Below, piece after piece: positions 11,301 through 23,125 of a stretch of 64,000 nt of DNA. A program made the position numbers and the translations under genes. The notes under the pieces are model-generated. The model was not told the DNA's origin and did no database searches. It saw only the letters and a list, made by a program, of their open reading frames with translations. Within the stretch, counting starts at the first letter, position 1. The number at the start of each line of letters is the position of its first letter. The stretch comes from Druceiella hillmani. Lineage: Eukaryota > Arthropoda > Insecta > Lepidoptera > Hepialidae. The DNA lies in NCBI GenBank assembly GCA_039881145.1, contig JAYKKI010000148.1, positions 751,501 through 815,500 of the forward strand, read 5' to 3'.

Positions 11301-13054
11301 TTATAAAACTTCATTTACAGAATTAATCACAAATTTAAAAAAAAATTAATTTTCCAATTATCATATCATTTTTAAAAATTAAATGAAAACGTTAATGTTC
11401 AATAAATTCGATTAAAATGATATCAATTGTATTTAAAAAATTTCTTGATAACCATATTTTTAAATATTATATTAACACCTTTCATATTTCCTCATTTAAA
11501 TTTTTTAATTTTGTCTTAATCCATTTCCTTAACGAAACCATGTCCAAGACTAAAAAAATTATGTTTATAATGATGTAAATTTAATTTATTGTTTATTTGT
11601 AACTTTTAAAATATGTAAATTTAATCCCATGAAGTTTTATAGGTTGCATTTCAGAAGTTTTTCGTTAAGTTAAATTTTCCTATATAGAAAATAAATTTTA
11701 GTATACAGTAGAAAGTTATTTAAACGAACATGGAACTAAGAATTTCTGTTATGAGAATTAAACAGCAAAGACAATCAAAATATCAACACTTTTAAATCTT
11801 CATTGTATATGTCCGAAAGAAATCAAATGGTAAACGATTATTTAGATATTGTTAATATATATTTTTGACGCACATTTTTTCACTTTCAAACATATTTTAA
11901 TTAACAGTTATTACGAGTTACATTTGTAATTTAAGCAAGCGATATGTAAGTACTATTACTCACTTGGCAACCATGTGAGTAATAATCTCACAGCAAATAT
12001 TTGATTATTAACGATGTCTCTATTTTTTTACTCGTACTTCATAATAAATATTTATATTTTCGCTTAATATAGTTACACGGGAGCTGACATGATTTGTAAG
12101 CGGTGTCATTGACATTATGTACCTTTATGGTGTATGCAATAAACCTGTATAATAAACCTTATGTTCACATATGTTCAGAGAGATATTATCAAATATTGCC
12201 ACGTAGTATTTTGTAAAATACAGGTATAAATTCAGTACTTTTTTTCAGAATATTACATTAAAAAATAGAAAAAATTTTAGTCACCATTATGTCTAGGAAT
12301 ATTCTGATCAGTAATAAAGTGGTGTTAATGGCATTTAAGGGAATTTTATAAATGCTAAAATGATACTTACTTATAAATATGTAAAACTAGAAAATAAATA
12401 AATAATAAAAATTCGTAACGTAAATAATTCGATAGTTTTTTCTGAAAAACGCTATTGCGAAGCATCAATAATAAATTTATCCGTAACGATTTGATACTTG
12501 ATACATCAATACATCACTGACGTGCTGAAGGTAAGTATGCGCTATGTTTAGCAGGTATGTATGGATAATCTAAAACGTTCAATGTTTTTGTCACAGCACT
12601 ATTTTATATTATTTCTGTAAAATGTTTTGTATTTAAGGATAAAATGAGCTTTTTGCCTCAACGAGTATGAGACATCGTAATATGAGATATTGATATTTTT
12701 TCCAGTTATGTTCGTAAATTTTCGACTCGATTTCTAAGGGTTGCCATTAAGAAAGAAATCACATCGAAATATCAATAATAAATCTAATGAAATAAAAAGA
12801 AAAACATTTGTTTAGTTCCGTTCATTATGACATTTATCTTTAAATATCTTTATTAAAACTTTGGCTATATTATGAATTATCTACAAAACAAATAACAACT
12901 TTAAGGATGAGAACGGGAACAGCATTCAAGGGTTCTTTTTCATATGCTTTTCCGCTACAATATTATCGATTCTGCTTTTCATTCGGGAAATGCTGTATTG
13001 GATTACACATTTTCAAACTTCAGAAGTAGCTTTCCATCTGACCAATAAAAGGGA
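11298..13054. other. AT-rich non-coding stretch
   Basis: Nothing recognisable on either strand. Confidence 0.5.
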
Positions 13055-13118
<64 letters not shown>

Positions 13119-13119
13119 A
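13055..13119. repeat. (AT)n(GT)n compound microsatellite
   Basis: About 22 bp of AT followed by about 40 bp of GT with one GC interruption. Confidence 0.95.
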
Positions 13120-13270
13120 CACATATGTGAATTAATTGTTGGAATTAGTATAAAATCATTTCAATATGCTGCTTACGCTTTTTTGGCAAACATCTAAATC
13201 CGTTTAACCGTTGAGAAAGAAAAAAAATAACCAGACACGCACGCAGATATTCTTATTTCTCTTTCAATTC

Positions 13271-13319
13271 TCAAGAAATTATCATCTTATGTATTAAACA
13301 TGAGATGATAATTTCTTGA
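13271..13319. repeat. 19-bp hairpin
   Basis: The arms 13271-13289 and 13301-13319 pair with one mismatch; the outer 17 bp (13271-13287 with 13303-13319) are perfect. Confidence 0.85.
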
Positions 13320-14324
13320 AAACGAAACATATTCCCCTTTTAATATTTTCTTAATTATTTAAACCTTTTTACTGTCTCTATAAACTCTTTGCATGTGCAG
13401 TATGGGTAATTACTTATCATTATAATAATGTATATTAATAATATTTTAATATATATTTAGAATCCTAGTAGGTACAATCTCAACGTCGTTTAGTTAAATA
13501 CGGTACGAAAATCTATATCGGTTGCTATGAGGTTAACGTGCAACGCATGACCTTGAATTATACTTATGTAAATACCGAGTTAAAGTTATGTAATGGTTCA
13601 TAAAATTGCAATAAATATTTAAAGCATCTGTTCCCTCGAACTCTAGATATGACTAACCTATTAGAACATATGGTTTGTCATTTATTTTCCTGTTGATTTT
13701 CTGTTCTGAAGGTTCATTCCCGTAGTATTATCATTTCTGAACTGGAGTTTTATTCAATTTAATGTAACCATCTCGAAGTTATCGAAAGGCAAGTACTTAG
13801 ACGTTGTGTTGAGAATCGACCACTTAAAAAGTAAAAAGTAATAAAGATATTTAAACTCTTATTTCTATTGAAGTTTTTCTACGAAATTTTTATACCACTT
13901 ATTAAGGACAAAATACACCGGAAACACTCAAGCGCTCCCATTTATTGAAACAGTTAGCTAATATACTTTTACGCTTCTTAATATATATGAGTGTGGTATA
14001 GCTTTTGCTGTTCGCTACCTAGTTTAATATCATTAATATTTTCATATGTGCTGGAATAGTATAATACAATTTTGGAGTAAAATTTTGTGTAATCACCGGT
14101 TGTTCACTAGGAAATATTTACTAATAAAATTTCGAAATAAAACTATGAATTTATCGTGAAATTCCTTTAAAATTTCTTAACATTCTATTTATTGTTCTAT
14201 CCTCCACCACCGTATTACAGCATCATACAACAACAGTTCTATAACTTGCTTCATATAGGGGCCAGATTACTACATCAACCTCAAGAATTGGCCAAAAAAA
14301 ATCGTATGATATATGCAAGTACAC

Positions 14325-14331
<7 letters not shown>
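13320..14331. other. AT-rich non-coding stretch
   Basis: Nothing recognisable. Confidence 0.45.

Positions 14332-14376
<45 letters not shown>
14332..14376. repeat. (TA)n microsatellite
   Basis: An uninterrupted TA tract of about 45 bp. Confidence 0.95.
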
Positions 14377-14379
<3 letters not shown>

Positions 14380-17300
14380 TATTATTTCGGAATTAATTAA
14401 TCATGTCATAAAAGTAATTATTACTAAGGTTGGTGACTACGCGACTAGTAATATGTACAACCGGTTTCCGTTTTCATTCAATAAGTAGTCTATAATACTG
14501 TTAACGTATTAAAGCTACAACAACAATGTTTCGGAAATTAAGGGATGCACGATTCTATGTTCAAATTTAATTTACATGCAAATAAATCATGAGCATGAAT
14601 GGAGGATATTTTTAAACATATCTTTCTTTGTAAAATAAGTTCTATAAACAAAAATAATTATAAATGCAATAAAGCTAACCATAGCGTGAAGTAACTTTCA
14701 GTTGCCAATAACAGAATTCGACACACGTAAAAGTTCTCTAGATGAACAATATGGTAAAATACGGTAGGAAAAAGTAACAAAATTATCACTTATTTATGCG
14801 TTACTTAATATCCTCAAATTTATGTATCACTTTAAGGATGAAAGTTAAGAACGCCAATGTTTTATGTAAACAAATTATAACTGTGAAATTTATACCTATA
14901 GATTAGTAGGAATGATTATGTGATCACGTTAACTAATTCAAAAAACATTCATTATCTGGAAAAATTTGCAATAAAAGTTAGTTTTTGAAATGTTATATGA
15001 TTATTTAGCTATTGGATAGCAACGTAAAATTAAAAGTAAACTATTGTAAAAATGTCCACATACGAAATTTACCATACACAATATGAATAATGATTGCATA
15101 TTTGTATGTTAATAACATTTTTACTGACCGAAAGAAAGAAATGTTACATATAGGCTGTGCTAAGTTTGAATATTACGATGTGCTAATTCGATTTAATCTT
15201 TTCACGCCTTTATGTGCGTAAATATGATTACTTTTTAACCAGCTTCTAATCATTCTGCTTAATTTCTAGATCTAGGCAAAAGTAAGTTAATATATTTAAC
15301 TTAATACAGACTAACAACAAGTTAACTTTTTCAATGAAATAGCAAAACGCAATTATGTTAAAATTAACTAAAAGTTACTTGACGTAATATTTATCAAACA
15401 GTCAGTTTGTTAGCAAATAGGAATAGGGAGAAGTTAGAAAATTAGAATTCAACCTCAGTTCCAAAAATTAAGTTCCTTGGTCAAGTTGCAGTAGAAACGG
15501 GGTAACCCATAAATCAACATAATTTATTGGCCGCGGGTAAACCAAGACATAAAGTAATTTACGTCATAGAATACTCAGATATGTTCATCTCGTAGGTCTT
15601 TCCTATGTGATTACAGTTGCTGGGAAAAGTTAAATAATATTCTTAATCTAAGTGGTACTAAAATACATGTACAGACTGGCCTATTTACAGCAGTTCAAAA
15701 TTCTTTTTTTTTGTGTAGAAAACATCATGACAAGTCATTTAATAAAAGCATTAGCTGTGCAAAAATCAATAGTTAAGAAATGATGATTTTTTGTTCGTTT
15801 TTTTTAAATTTTTACTCCAGTCACACCAATCACTTTTCTTCAAAACTCATTCCATTAAATTACATTAAATTTGGTACGGAGTAGAGTACTAAGCATCCAA
15901 TGAGCAATTTTTGTTTTTATTCTTAGCTTCTGCCCTAGTTTACAGTTTTATGTTAATTTGTTTCTGTTCTCAAAAAATATAGTTAAAAAATAACTTTTGT
16001 AAAATCTAACTATTCTCAATAGGGTCGAAACTGCGAGTTGGTCATAATAATTTTCTTATACCAACGGCATTCAGGTACTAACTCATATATCTTGAGCCAT
16101 GTGGACTTGTGACATGTGGACTTAAAAACATGGCGTGTATTTCTTAAACTTTCTTTAAAAATATTTGAGCATTAATTTCTTCCTCTTTGAAGAAGCTATG
16201 GGCAATTTTTTTTAAAAATTGACACCCCATTGCATCGATCCTCCGTCGTAACCGACTATTAAAATTACAGAACATGGTACAATATTTCATAGGGCCCTCG
16301 TACACAGACTCGTAAGGATATCTCGATGAGGTTCTTGCCTTAATTAAGACAAGAACATTCGTCCATTACGCAATTTGTCCAATCAACATGCTTTCAATTT
16401 GAACGCAGTCAAGCTCTCCAATGTTGTGGAAAATGTTTTGAGGTTCGAACAGGTTTAAATGCAAACATGTTTCTGTTTTAAATAAATGTATTGCCAATTT
16501 TTATTTTAATGTTTTATGATACTGTGATTCTAATAATATTGGCTTGCTTATAATACTTTGAAAAAATATTTTTTTTTCATGTAATAATTCTCGAAATTAG
16601 CAACCGTTTCGATGATGTTGTGGTTACAATACAATATAAATATTAATTTTTCACCATAATATGATATTTTTTCTAGTAAATAATCTTTCCTTCATACATT
16701 CACCGGACGCAGAACTAGCTTTTTGTTTTCTGTTCTTGTGACTAATAAAAGAAAGTTTATGATAGAAGGTAAGAACTAAAATTATTTCAAGTTTATAATA
16801 TATACTAATAAAATACAAGCCTAATTAAAAGTGATTTTGAAGATATATAAGTTTTATTTTTATTTTCGCTATTTACTTTAGAGAAAAACATCAACTATGT
16901 GAATTGTTTGTCGATGGGCACGAGTACATATATAAAATATACTGATCGGGAATATAATGAACATTCTGTGTAAACAAAGTTTACTTCTTACACAATAAAT
17001 GTATTATAATGATAGTTTGAGCCACTATTTATTTACTACATAATTGAATAATGTATTTTATTATATTCTATTTATTCTTAGTTTTGTTTTAAGAAATCCG
17101 TATTTTTGTTATATAATTTATAACTTTGGACAACCAAGAAAGAGTCTATCAAAGCTGCTAGAAAACAATATGCTAACAGCAATTTCAACCTGAAGTAACA
17201 GCACTATTTGTAACTGTATCAGAAAGAGAACTTCTAGACAGGAGCCATTTATTTTAGCTATAATAATTAAAAGCGTCATCTTATTCTAAAAATATTAGTA

Positions 17301-18775
17301 ACTGGGCTTTTTTAGTCACAGTTATCACGTTCTACAGAGTGCTCGTATGTTTGAAGAACTTTTACGGAATGGATCAATGGTCTGTTCAAAGTATACAATG
17401 GGTGGAATGAATTTAGTCAGACCAAGTAATACATGATAACTTTGAATTATTTAAAAAATGGTTAATAGTCGAGTGCCACTGAATTTTAAACATATAGACA
17501 AAGTTAAACCATTTTGAAGAATTTAATCGCATTTCAGAAGATTCCTTCATTATTTGAACGGTGCATTGATCTTAAAAAAACATTAGAATGTATTTCTTGA
17601 CATAAAGCTTCCGTGTTCCTTTCTTCTCTGAGTCTTCATCTTTGGTTTTCGTTTGGTCTTACAAACTATCCTTTATTTTTGAGCATATCTGCAGTCATAA
17701 CTTTTACGATAATGAACATAACAGAATATTGATATTTTTTTTGTAGTTTGTTGCACTTTTATTAACTTTGCTATGGACTTAAATACACACTGAAACTATA
17801 ATGAATAAATACTGTTACAATGCACATAGTTCCAGCGCTAATAAGCAATATGCACAGAGTTTATGCTTCACAAGTATTTTTCTCTTCGATGTGTTGCACT
17901 CATGTTTGTTTAGTGATTTTTAAGGTAAAAATGGTTATGAATAAAATAATTGTTTTTTTTTTTTAATAATTTTGTGATTGTCCCTTCAAAAAACTGCGTT
18001 GAAAAATAAGTGTGCACAATCAAACTTTTTTACATTATTCTTCAAGATTAAGTTTCAAAAATCCATGTATTGCATAATAACATCGCCTCGTAGGTACAAA
18101 CAATATTTGGAGACAACACTTCGGGCGCCATTTAATCTCGCTTATCATAGTATACACAAACTTCTTAAATTCAACTGAATCATAATGAATTGGATACATA
18201 TCACTGATCAATTTCTTACCTCATTTCTTCTGCCGGTTAATACAGTTTGTTATTAGGATAGTTGCTGTTTCCTCACATTTGTCGGTATTATGCAAATCTT
18301 GAGCCAAATCAGCTAATCTAAATAGAATAACTAGCAAATAAAATATATGAAATAAAAAGACATTTTAACCGATATATAATTAACTTAAAATTCTTCATCT
18401 TCCAGTGAAGAATAGATCCTGTTGACTTCTAGATGACATCGTTTCCACTTTTACTAATTTATTAATAAATTTAATTAATGGTGCTCGCGAAATAATTTTA
18501 AGATATAAATTTCTTAATACCAAATATCAGCAACTGTTACCTGTTTAGTTAGCTACAGTTAACTTGTGTATGACAAACATGACATCAAGTGTACTGCGTA
18601 TAACGAAGCATTGTTAGCATGCTTCGTTAGAGTTTCTACTTTGTAAGTAAGATAAATTATAGATACAACAAGTTAAATCTCCTTTCGCTCCTGTTGGAAA
18701 CTGTTAAACAAGATTGCTCGTGCTAAATTTACATGATATATGTGAAATGAGTTTACCTTCAAAGTGGTGTACAAA
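14377..18775. other. AT-rich region without recognised genes
   Basis: Only chance-length frames are present. A 26-bp palindrome with one mismatched pair lies at 16331-16356 (GTTCTTG ... CAAGAAC). The region around 16220-16440 is slightly GC-richer but has no readable frame. Confidence 0.45.
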
Positions 18776-19348
18776 TTAATCTCTATCTACTACTAGTGAT
18801 TCTATATTTTTTCGTGAAGGTGCGGTAGGAATATTATATTTAAATCCTTTATTTAAAAGTTCTAGTTCTTTATTATTAAATGTTGACTTTGAAAGGTTTA
18901 TTGTTCTGGGATAAAATGTTTGTTTGGATGTGACTTTTGGTTTCTGGGTTTTGGCTTTTAGTTTTTTAATTTTGTTTAATTGTTTTTGTGTTATGTTTCT
19001 TATTATGGCACTGCCATCATTTCTAATATTATAGTCTAAAGTATCAAATTATATAGGGTGAAGGAGATATGTTAAAGAAGAGTGTATTACCTTTAGACAA
19101 AGGTTTATGTTGCCTCGCTTGATTACTGCTTCCCGAATTTCTTCCTTCAGCCAGGTGGTGACGGTTTTTGCTGTTGCTTTGTGGGCTGCTCGAGTTGTTC
19201 CACTAGTCTTAATGTTCACGTGATTCGGTGTAAGATTACACTTTATGCACGTTTTGTTAAACCAAAGGCTTTGTATCAGCTTCCGAAATTTAATTGGGAG
19301 TCGACCGTATAATATCGGCAATGTAGCCAAATCGGCTGTTTTGAACAT
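18776..19348 (-). pseudogene. Penelope-like element ORF, N-terminal part
   Basis: Minus-strand reading starts MFKTADLATLPILYGRLPIK (19348) and stays in one frame through a single internal TAA at about 19049 to a TAA at 18776-18778. The second half contains FYPRTINLSKSTFNNKELEL followed by LLNKGFKYNIP. That is the hallmark segment (F-x-x-R-x-x-N-L-S ... LLNKGLKYN) found just before the reverse transcriptase domain of Penelope-like elements. Penelope-like ORFs normally continue into reverse transcriptase and then a GIY-YIG endonuclease; here the frame stops before the reverse transcriptase. Immediately upstream on the same strand (19386-19616) lies the 3' end of another copy, so this is the start of a second copy in a head-to-tail arrangement. 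Confidence 0.8.
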
Positions 19349-19385
19349 ATTTGGTGTTTATTTTGTAGAAAATCATTATTCACAA

Positions 19386-19740
19386 TTAAATGAAACTACG
19401 TGATGTAGCATTATTTCTACTTTCTTTAAGTTCTTTACCACGACCTAGGTTTCGTTGTATTATAACATCTTCAGGTAGGATATTAGCAAAGAATAACTCT
19501 TGGGAACATCGAACAGCATTTATATGTTTCAAACACAATAGCGGAGCCGGATCTGTGTGGGTTTTCCCACTGCTTGTGTTAGTGAGTTTATTGTAGGGGA
19601 GCGGTGTACGTTTCATTATATTTCCGAGTGTTATACGATATGCCAGTATTTTAGTGGCGATAATAAGATCAGTTGTTGTTATTCTATGAGGATATATAAT
19701 GCAAATGTTCCAGTGTATGTCATAAAATTAACTGGAAGTT
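19386..19740 (-). pseudogene. Penelope-like element 3'-terminal segment
   Basis: The minus-strand frame at 19616-19386 ends PEDVIIQRNLGRGKELKESR followed by NNATSRSFI and a stop. The terminal motif SRN(N/K)xTSRSFI-stop and the DNA after it recur at 20290-20390 (inverted) and 21165-21245 (same strand), marking it as the repeated end of the element. The next element start, MFKTADL, follows 38 bp downstream on the minus strand. That is the tandem, pseudo-LTR-like arrangement typical of Penelope-like elements. The function of this C-terminal extension is unknown to me. Confidence 0.65.
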
Positions 19741-19849
19741 AATCTCGGTAATATATTTAGACAAAACCAAGGGTATCTGAAAGTTAGAATAAGGTTATAC
19801 CACTAATTCTACATATCTCCGGTTTTATTTATTCATATATTTATTTCTT

Positions 19850-19868
19850 TATATATATATATATATAT
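19850..19868. repeat. Short (TA)n tract flanked by a duplicated AT-rich block
   Basis: A 19-bp TA tract. The flanks share a direct repeat containing TTATTTATTCATATATTTAT, at about 19826 and 19895. Confidence 0.8.
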
Positions 19869-19924
19869 TTTCTTTTTTTTTAATTTTTTTTTATTTATTT
19901 ATTCATATATTTATTTCAATTTTT

Positions 19925-20247
19925 ATATACTTACATTTATATGTGGGCTGAAACAATTTGAAGAGTACTGTAGTATCAATGTTGTCTAATTTTATTATGT
20001 TTAGAAGATATTAAGTATGGGTGGTGATATTATATTTAGTTGTTTAATATAATAACGTTGGTGTTTTTTTATGTCTTTTTATTACTAATGTTACTAGGAT
20101 AATAAGTTTATTACCTTTTGTATTTATTTGTAATATATAGGTGGCATTATCAGTATGGGGGTGATGATTATTTTCAATGAGATGTTTAGCAAAGTGAGAT
20201 GTGTCTGGTTTGTTATTTCCACGTAACGACTGTAATAGTGTATACAT
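19925..20247 (-). pseudogene. Penelope-like element GIY-YIG endonuclease, C-terminal half
   Basis: Minus-strand reading SHFAKHLIENNHHPHTDNAT, then a KGNKL segment and a C-terminal run LNIIKLDNIDTTVLFKLF, matches the second half of the GIY-YIG endonuclease domain and the tail of Penelope-like ORFs. The first half of the domain is missing here but occurs on the opposite strand, starting at 20240. The domain has therefore been split by an inversion at about 20243. In an intact element this endonuclease nicks the target DNA to prime reverse transcription. Stops after the K-K-T-P-T-L-L segment show decay. Confidence 0.75.
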
Positions 20248-20347
20248 AGATCAAACAGGAAGATATTTTACTACAGGATGTGAAGAACATATGTCAGCTG
20301 GCGAAAAAGAAAGTAGAAATAAGATTACATCACGTAGTTTCATTTAA
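20240..20347 (+). pseudogene. Penelope-like GIY-YIG first half fused to the element's terminal motif
   Basis: The plus strand reads VYIDQTGRYFTTGCEEHMSA, closely matching the Y-(I/V)-G-Q-T-G-R-S-F ... R-x-x-E-H core of GIY-YIG nucleases. The Gly is replaced by Asp and the Arg by Cys. It is followed directly by GEKESRNKITSRSFI and a stop, the terminal motif of this element family, so the middle of the endonuclease is deleted. The strand is opposite to the neighbouring half-domain at 19925-20247. Confidence 0.75.
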
Positions 20348-20430
20348 TTGTGAATAATGAATTTCTACAAATTTAACGCCAAATATATTCAATGATTGCC
20401 TATATTAACTAATTACTATTTTTGAACCAC

Positions 20431-20433
<3 letters not shown>

Positions 20434-20517
<84 letters not shown>

Positions 20518-20530
20518 AATATATATATAT
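20434..20530. repeat. (TA)n microsatellite, interrupted
   Basis: About 97 bp of TA dinucleotides with GT, AC and AA interruptions. Confidence 0.95.
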
Positions 20531-21164
20531 TACAACACATGTTTATTGATTCATGATGTGATATTATTTTATTTTATTTTATTTACTTAAACTTGATTTA
20601 AATACATTGGGTTTCTTTGCAATAATTTGGTTTACGAGTTTATAACTCTTATTCTATACTTTAAATTCTTTACGTAATTTTTTATTATGTTACACTAAAA
20701 TCGATGTCAAAATTGGCATTCCCTTAAATTATCTTATTTGTTCACATAGGCCTTTAAAAATATTATCCAGTTGGCTCTAAGATTAATACATGTAATGCGT
20801 GTATTATTATAATTATAAAACTAATTATTTTAATAAGTGTGATTTATATTTGTGTATCGAATTACAATATTTTCTTTCTAGTTGATCGAGCGCAATGAAA
20901 CACAACTTGTATGTACCGATACCTTAAAACCTAAGTGACAACTTCATCGAAATAACTTTAGCTATTATTGCACGACAGGCAAACAAATAAATGAACTTAC
21001 AGTCAAACCGAAATTCCGAAAGCTATATTTTCATGTTCTATTAGGTAAAAGTCTTTGATGTACAGACAAACCGATTCTGTAAGTTTATCATAGGTAGATA
21101 ATACAATATATAACAACCAAATTTATACAACCTTAAACTATACTCACTTTTTTATTGAACACGT
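20531..21164. other. AT-rich stretch between Penelope pieces
   Basis: No coding motif is seen. It may include untranslated or pseudo-LTR sequence of the flanking Penelope-like pieces. Confidence 0.4.
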
Positions 21165-21352
21165 TTGGCGTTAATTTTGTAGAAACTATTTATAATTTAA
21201 TTGTTCCCAACTAAATGAAACTACGTGATGTAGTATTATTTCTTCTTTACAAATTGACAACCTAAAAATATTGCCATACAACGAAAGTTAGGTTGAGATA
21301 AAGATAATTTAAATAAATACCTAGTTTCATTAAGTTGGGAAAAATTAAATTA
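21165..21352. repeat. Two further Penelope-like ends in inverted orientation
   Basis: The minus strand at 21245-21165 repeats the ...TSRSFI-stop junction and the following sequence seen at 19345-19420 and 20290-20390. A shorter copy of the same end lies on the plus strand at 21322-21352, so 21193-21223 and 21322-21352 form a 31-bp inverted repeat with a few mismatches. Four copies of one junction within about 2 kb, in both orientations, show repeated insertion or rearrangement. Confidence 0.7.
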
Positions 21353-22459
21353 CTTTTTTTGTTTTTTGTATTTAATAGGTTAATAAATATGAGAACGATC
21401 CACATTATATGAGCAAATATTTGCAAGCTTACAATACTTAACGTAGTCGGTCTGAAAATATATAAATTTTATTAGATGAAAGGCAATCAAATTAAGTAAA
21501 CTGCGATTAATTATATACATTAGTCGTTGGAGGATTCGTATTTCTACTTCCTGATTGAGTTAGCTCAGTTTGTAGTGCTAGAATTAAATATGAACTTACT
21601 AATTTGTTAATATATAATTTCATTAAATACATGACTACATTGCCAACATTACGGTTTGCAATTTTCTTTGGGGTAAATTATTCTAAAACATTTATACCTT
21701 TCCAATTACTTATGCCTCATTAATAAACATAAATTAACATGCTCACTCGTTTGTGCTTTTGCTTAGCGATTAAGCGGAATCATTAAAACTGTACAAGAAA
21801 TAATCCTATTTGCCTTCAACACTGGAATACGCGTTATGTGATTTGATATTTGTATGTCCTGTTAAAATTTAGAAAATCCTTTAATCAGCTGTTTTGTTTC
21901 CATTGAAATTCCTCTTTTAAATACAAATATTCATCTGATACAAATATTTCGAAATAAAAAAAAACACGTAGACGAATAACTAAAAAAAGTATTAACATCG
22001 AATATTTTCTTAGAATAGTTATTACGCTACTTTTACAGCCAAAGTAACATACTAGCTTATTAAAGACAGTTTTCGTAGAAATTAAAGGTGGCTAATGAAG
22101 ATATGAATTAATGCAGTGTATTTCAATAATCGGCGATTAGCAATTAGAAATTATTGCGCAAAAATTCTAATTGCTAATCGAATATAAAATTCAGTAAATA
22201 ATGTAAATATTTTACAGTTTTACTAATAACGTAATTACGGAATTTGATGAGTCTAATAAAAACCTAACTAAATATTAAATCGTTTCCACGCTTCGCTTTT
22301 TTCAAACTTCTACGTTTTTAATTTTTTCAGCAAAATATATTGGTATACAAAAAGTATATTTACTTTTATTAGTCTTTTGTAACTATAAATAGTTTGTATC
22401 AATGTTTATCCCTGGGCCTCCTTGTCATTTTTGAAACAGTAGCTAACAAGTCAATTAGT
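21353..22459. other. AT-rich stretch with one hairpin
   Basis: No gene is seen. A perfect 16-bp inverted repeat lies at 22134-22149 / 22165-22180 with a 15-base loop. Confidence 0.5.
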
Positions 22460-23125
22460 ATTTCATTCAAGCCTGATTGTTACCTCTGGTGGAATATTTG
22501 TACCGCTATATTTTTAATTGATATTTCTTTTACAATATCTCCGTAGGAAGAATATTTCCCCTTATATCGACTTACTTTAAAAATTCTAAAATGAAAAGTC
22601 CTAGTGTTATAAATTCAGATTCTATTGCCATTTTATAACAAGCGTATTTTACTCGAGATTACTTTTCCTGGAAAATACTTTTACCATTTCCCGTTTTATT
22701 GATTTAGGTATTTTAAAAATGGAAAGAAGAAAATAATAAAATCGTTAAGGATAATGAAAGCTCCTCGTAATGTAAATATATTTTATTGCTTTTTTATCAC
22801 AATCGTAATTTCTACAAATTACTTTTCCTAGAAAATATCATTAATATTTCCCGTTAAATTGATTCATGTTAAAGAGAAAAAGGTTACGTCTTTAAGGACA
22901 ATGAAGTTTCTAAAATAGTAAATATATATTTTATGTCCATTTTGTACGAATTATATTTGGTCGAGGTTTTTCTTAAAAATATTTTTAATTTTTCTGGTTA
23001 TATCGATTTGTATTAGAAATAACAAGAATATATTCCTGATGGCAACGAAGTCTCTTGATATTGTGAGCACATATTTTATTACCTTTATATAACAAATATA
23101 TTACCTCTATGGTGGAGATTTTTTA
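22460..23125. repeat. Degenerate tandem repeat, unit about 145-160 bp, about 5 copies
   Basis: A block combining TTTATAACAA, ATTACTTTTCC(T/C)(G/A)GAAAATA, TTTCCCGTT(T/A)(T/A)ATTGATT and AAGGA(T/C)AATGAA(A/G) recurs with starts near 22628, 22788, 22938 and 23082, and a more diverged unit precedes at about 22470. The spacings of 160, 150 and 144 bp and progressive divergence suggest an old satellite-like array. No open frame persists through the units. Confidence 0.7.

Noticed and set aside
16220..16460. Possible transposon fragment in a GC-richer patch
   Set aside because: No frame on either strand gives recognisable motifs; only a 26-bp palindrome is present.
19390..19742. Plus-strand ORFs of 68 and 61 codons
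   Set aside because: They are antisense shadows of the Penelope-like terminal segment, which reads on the minus strand.
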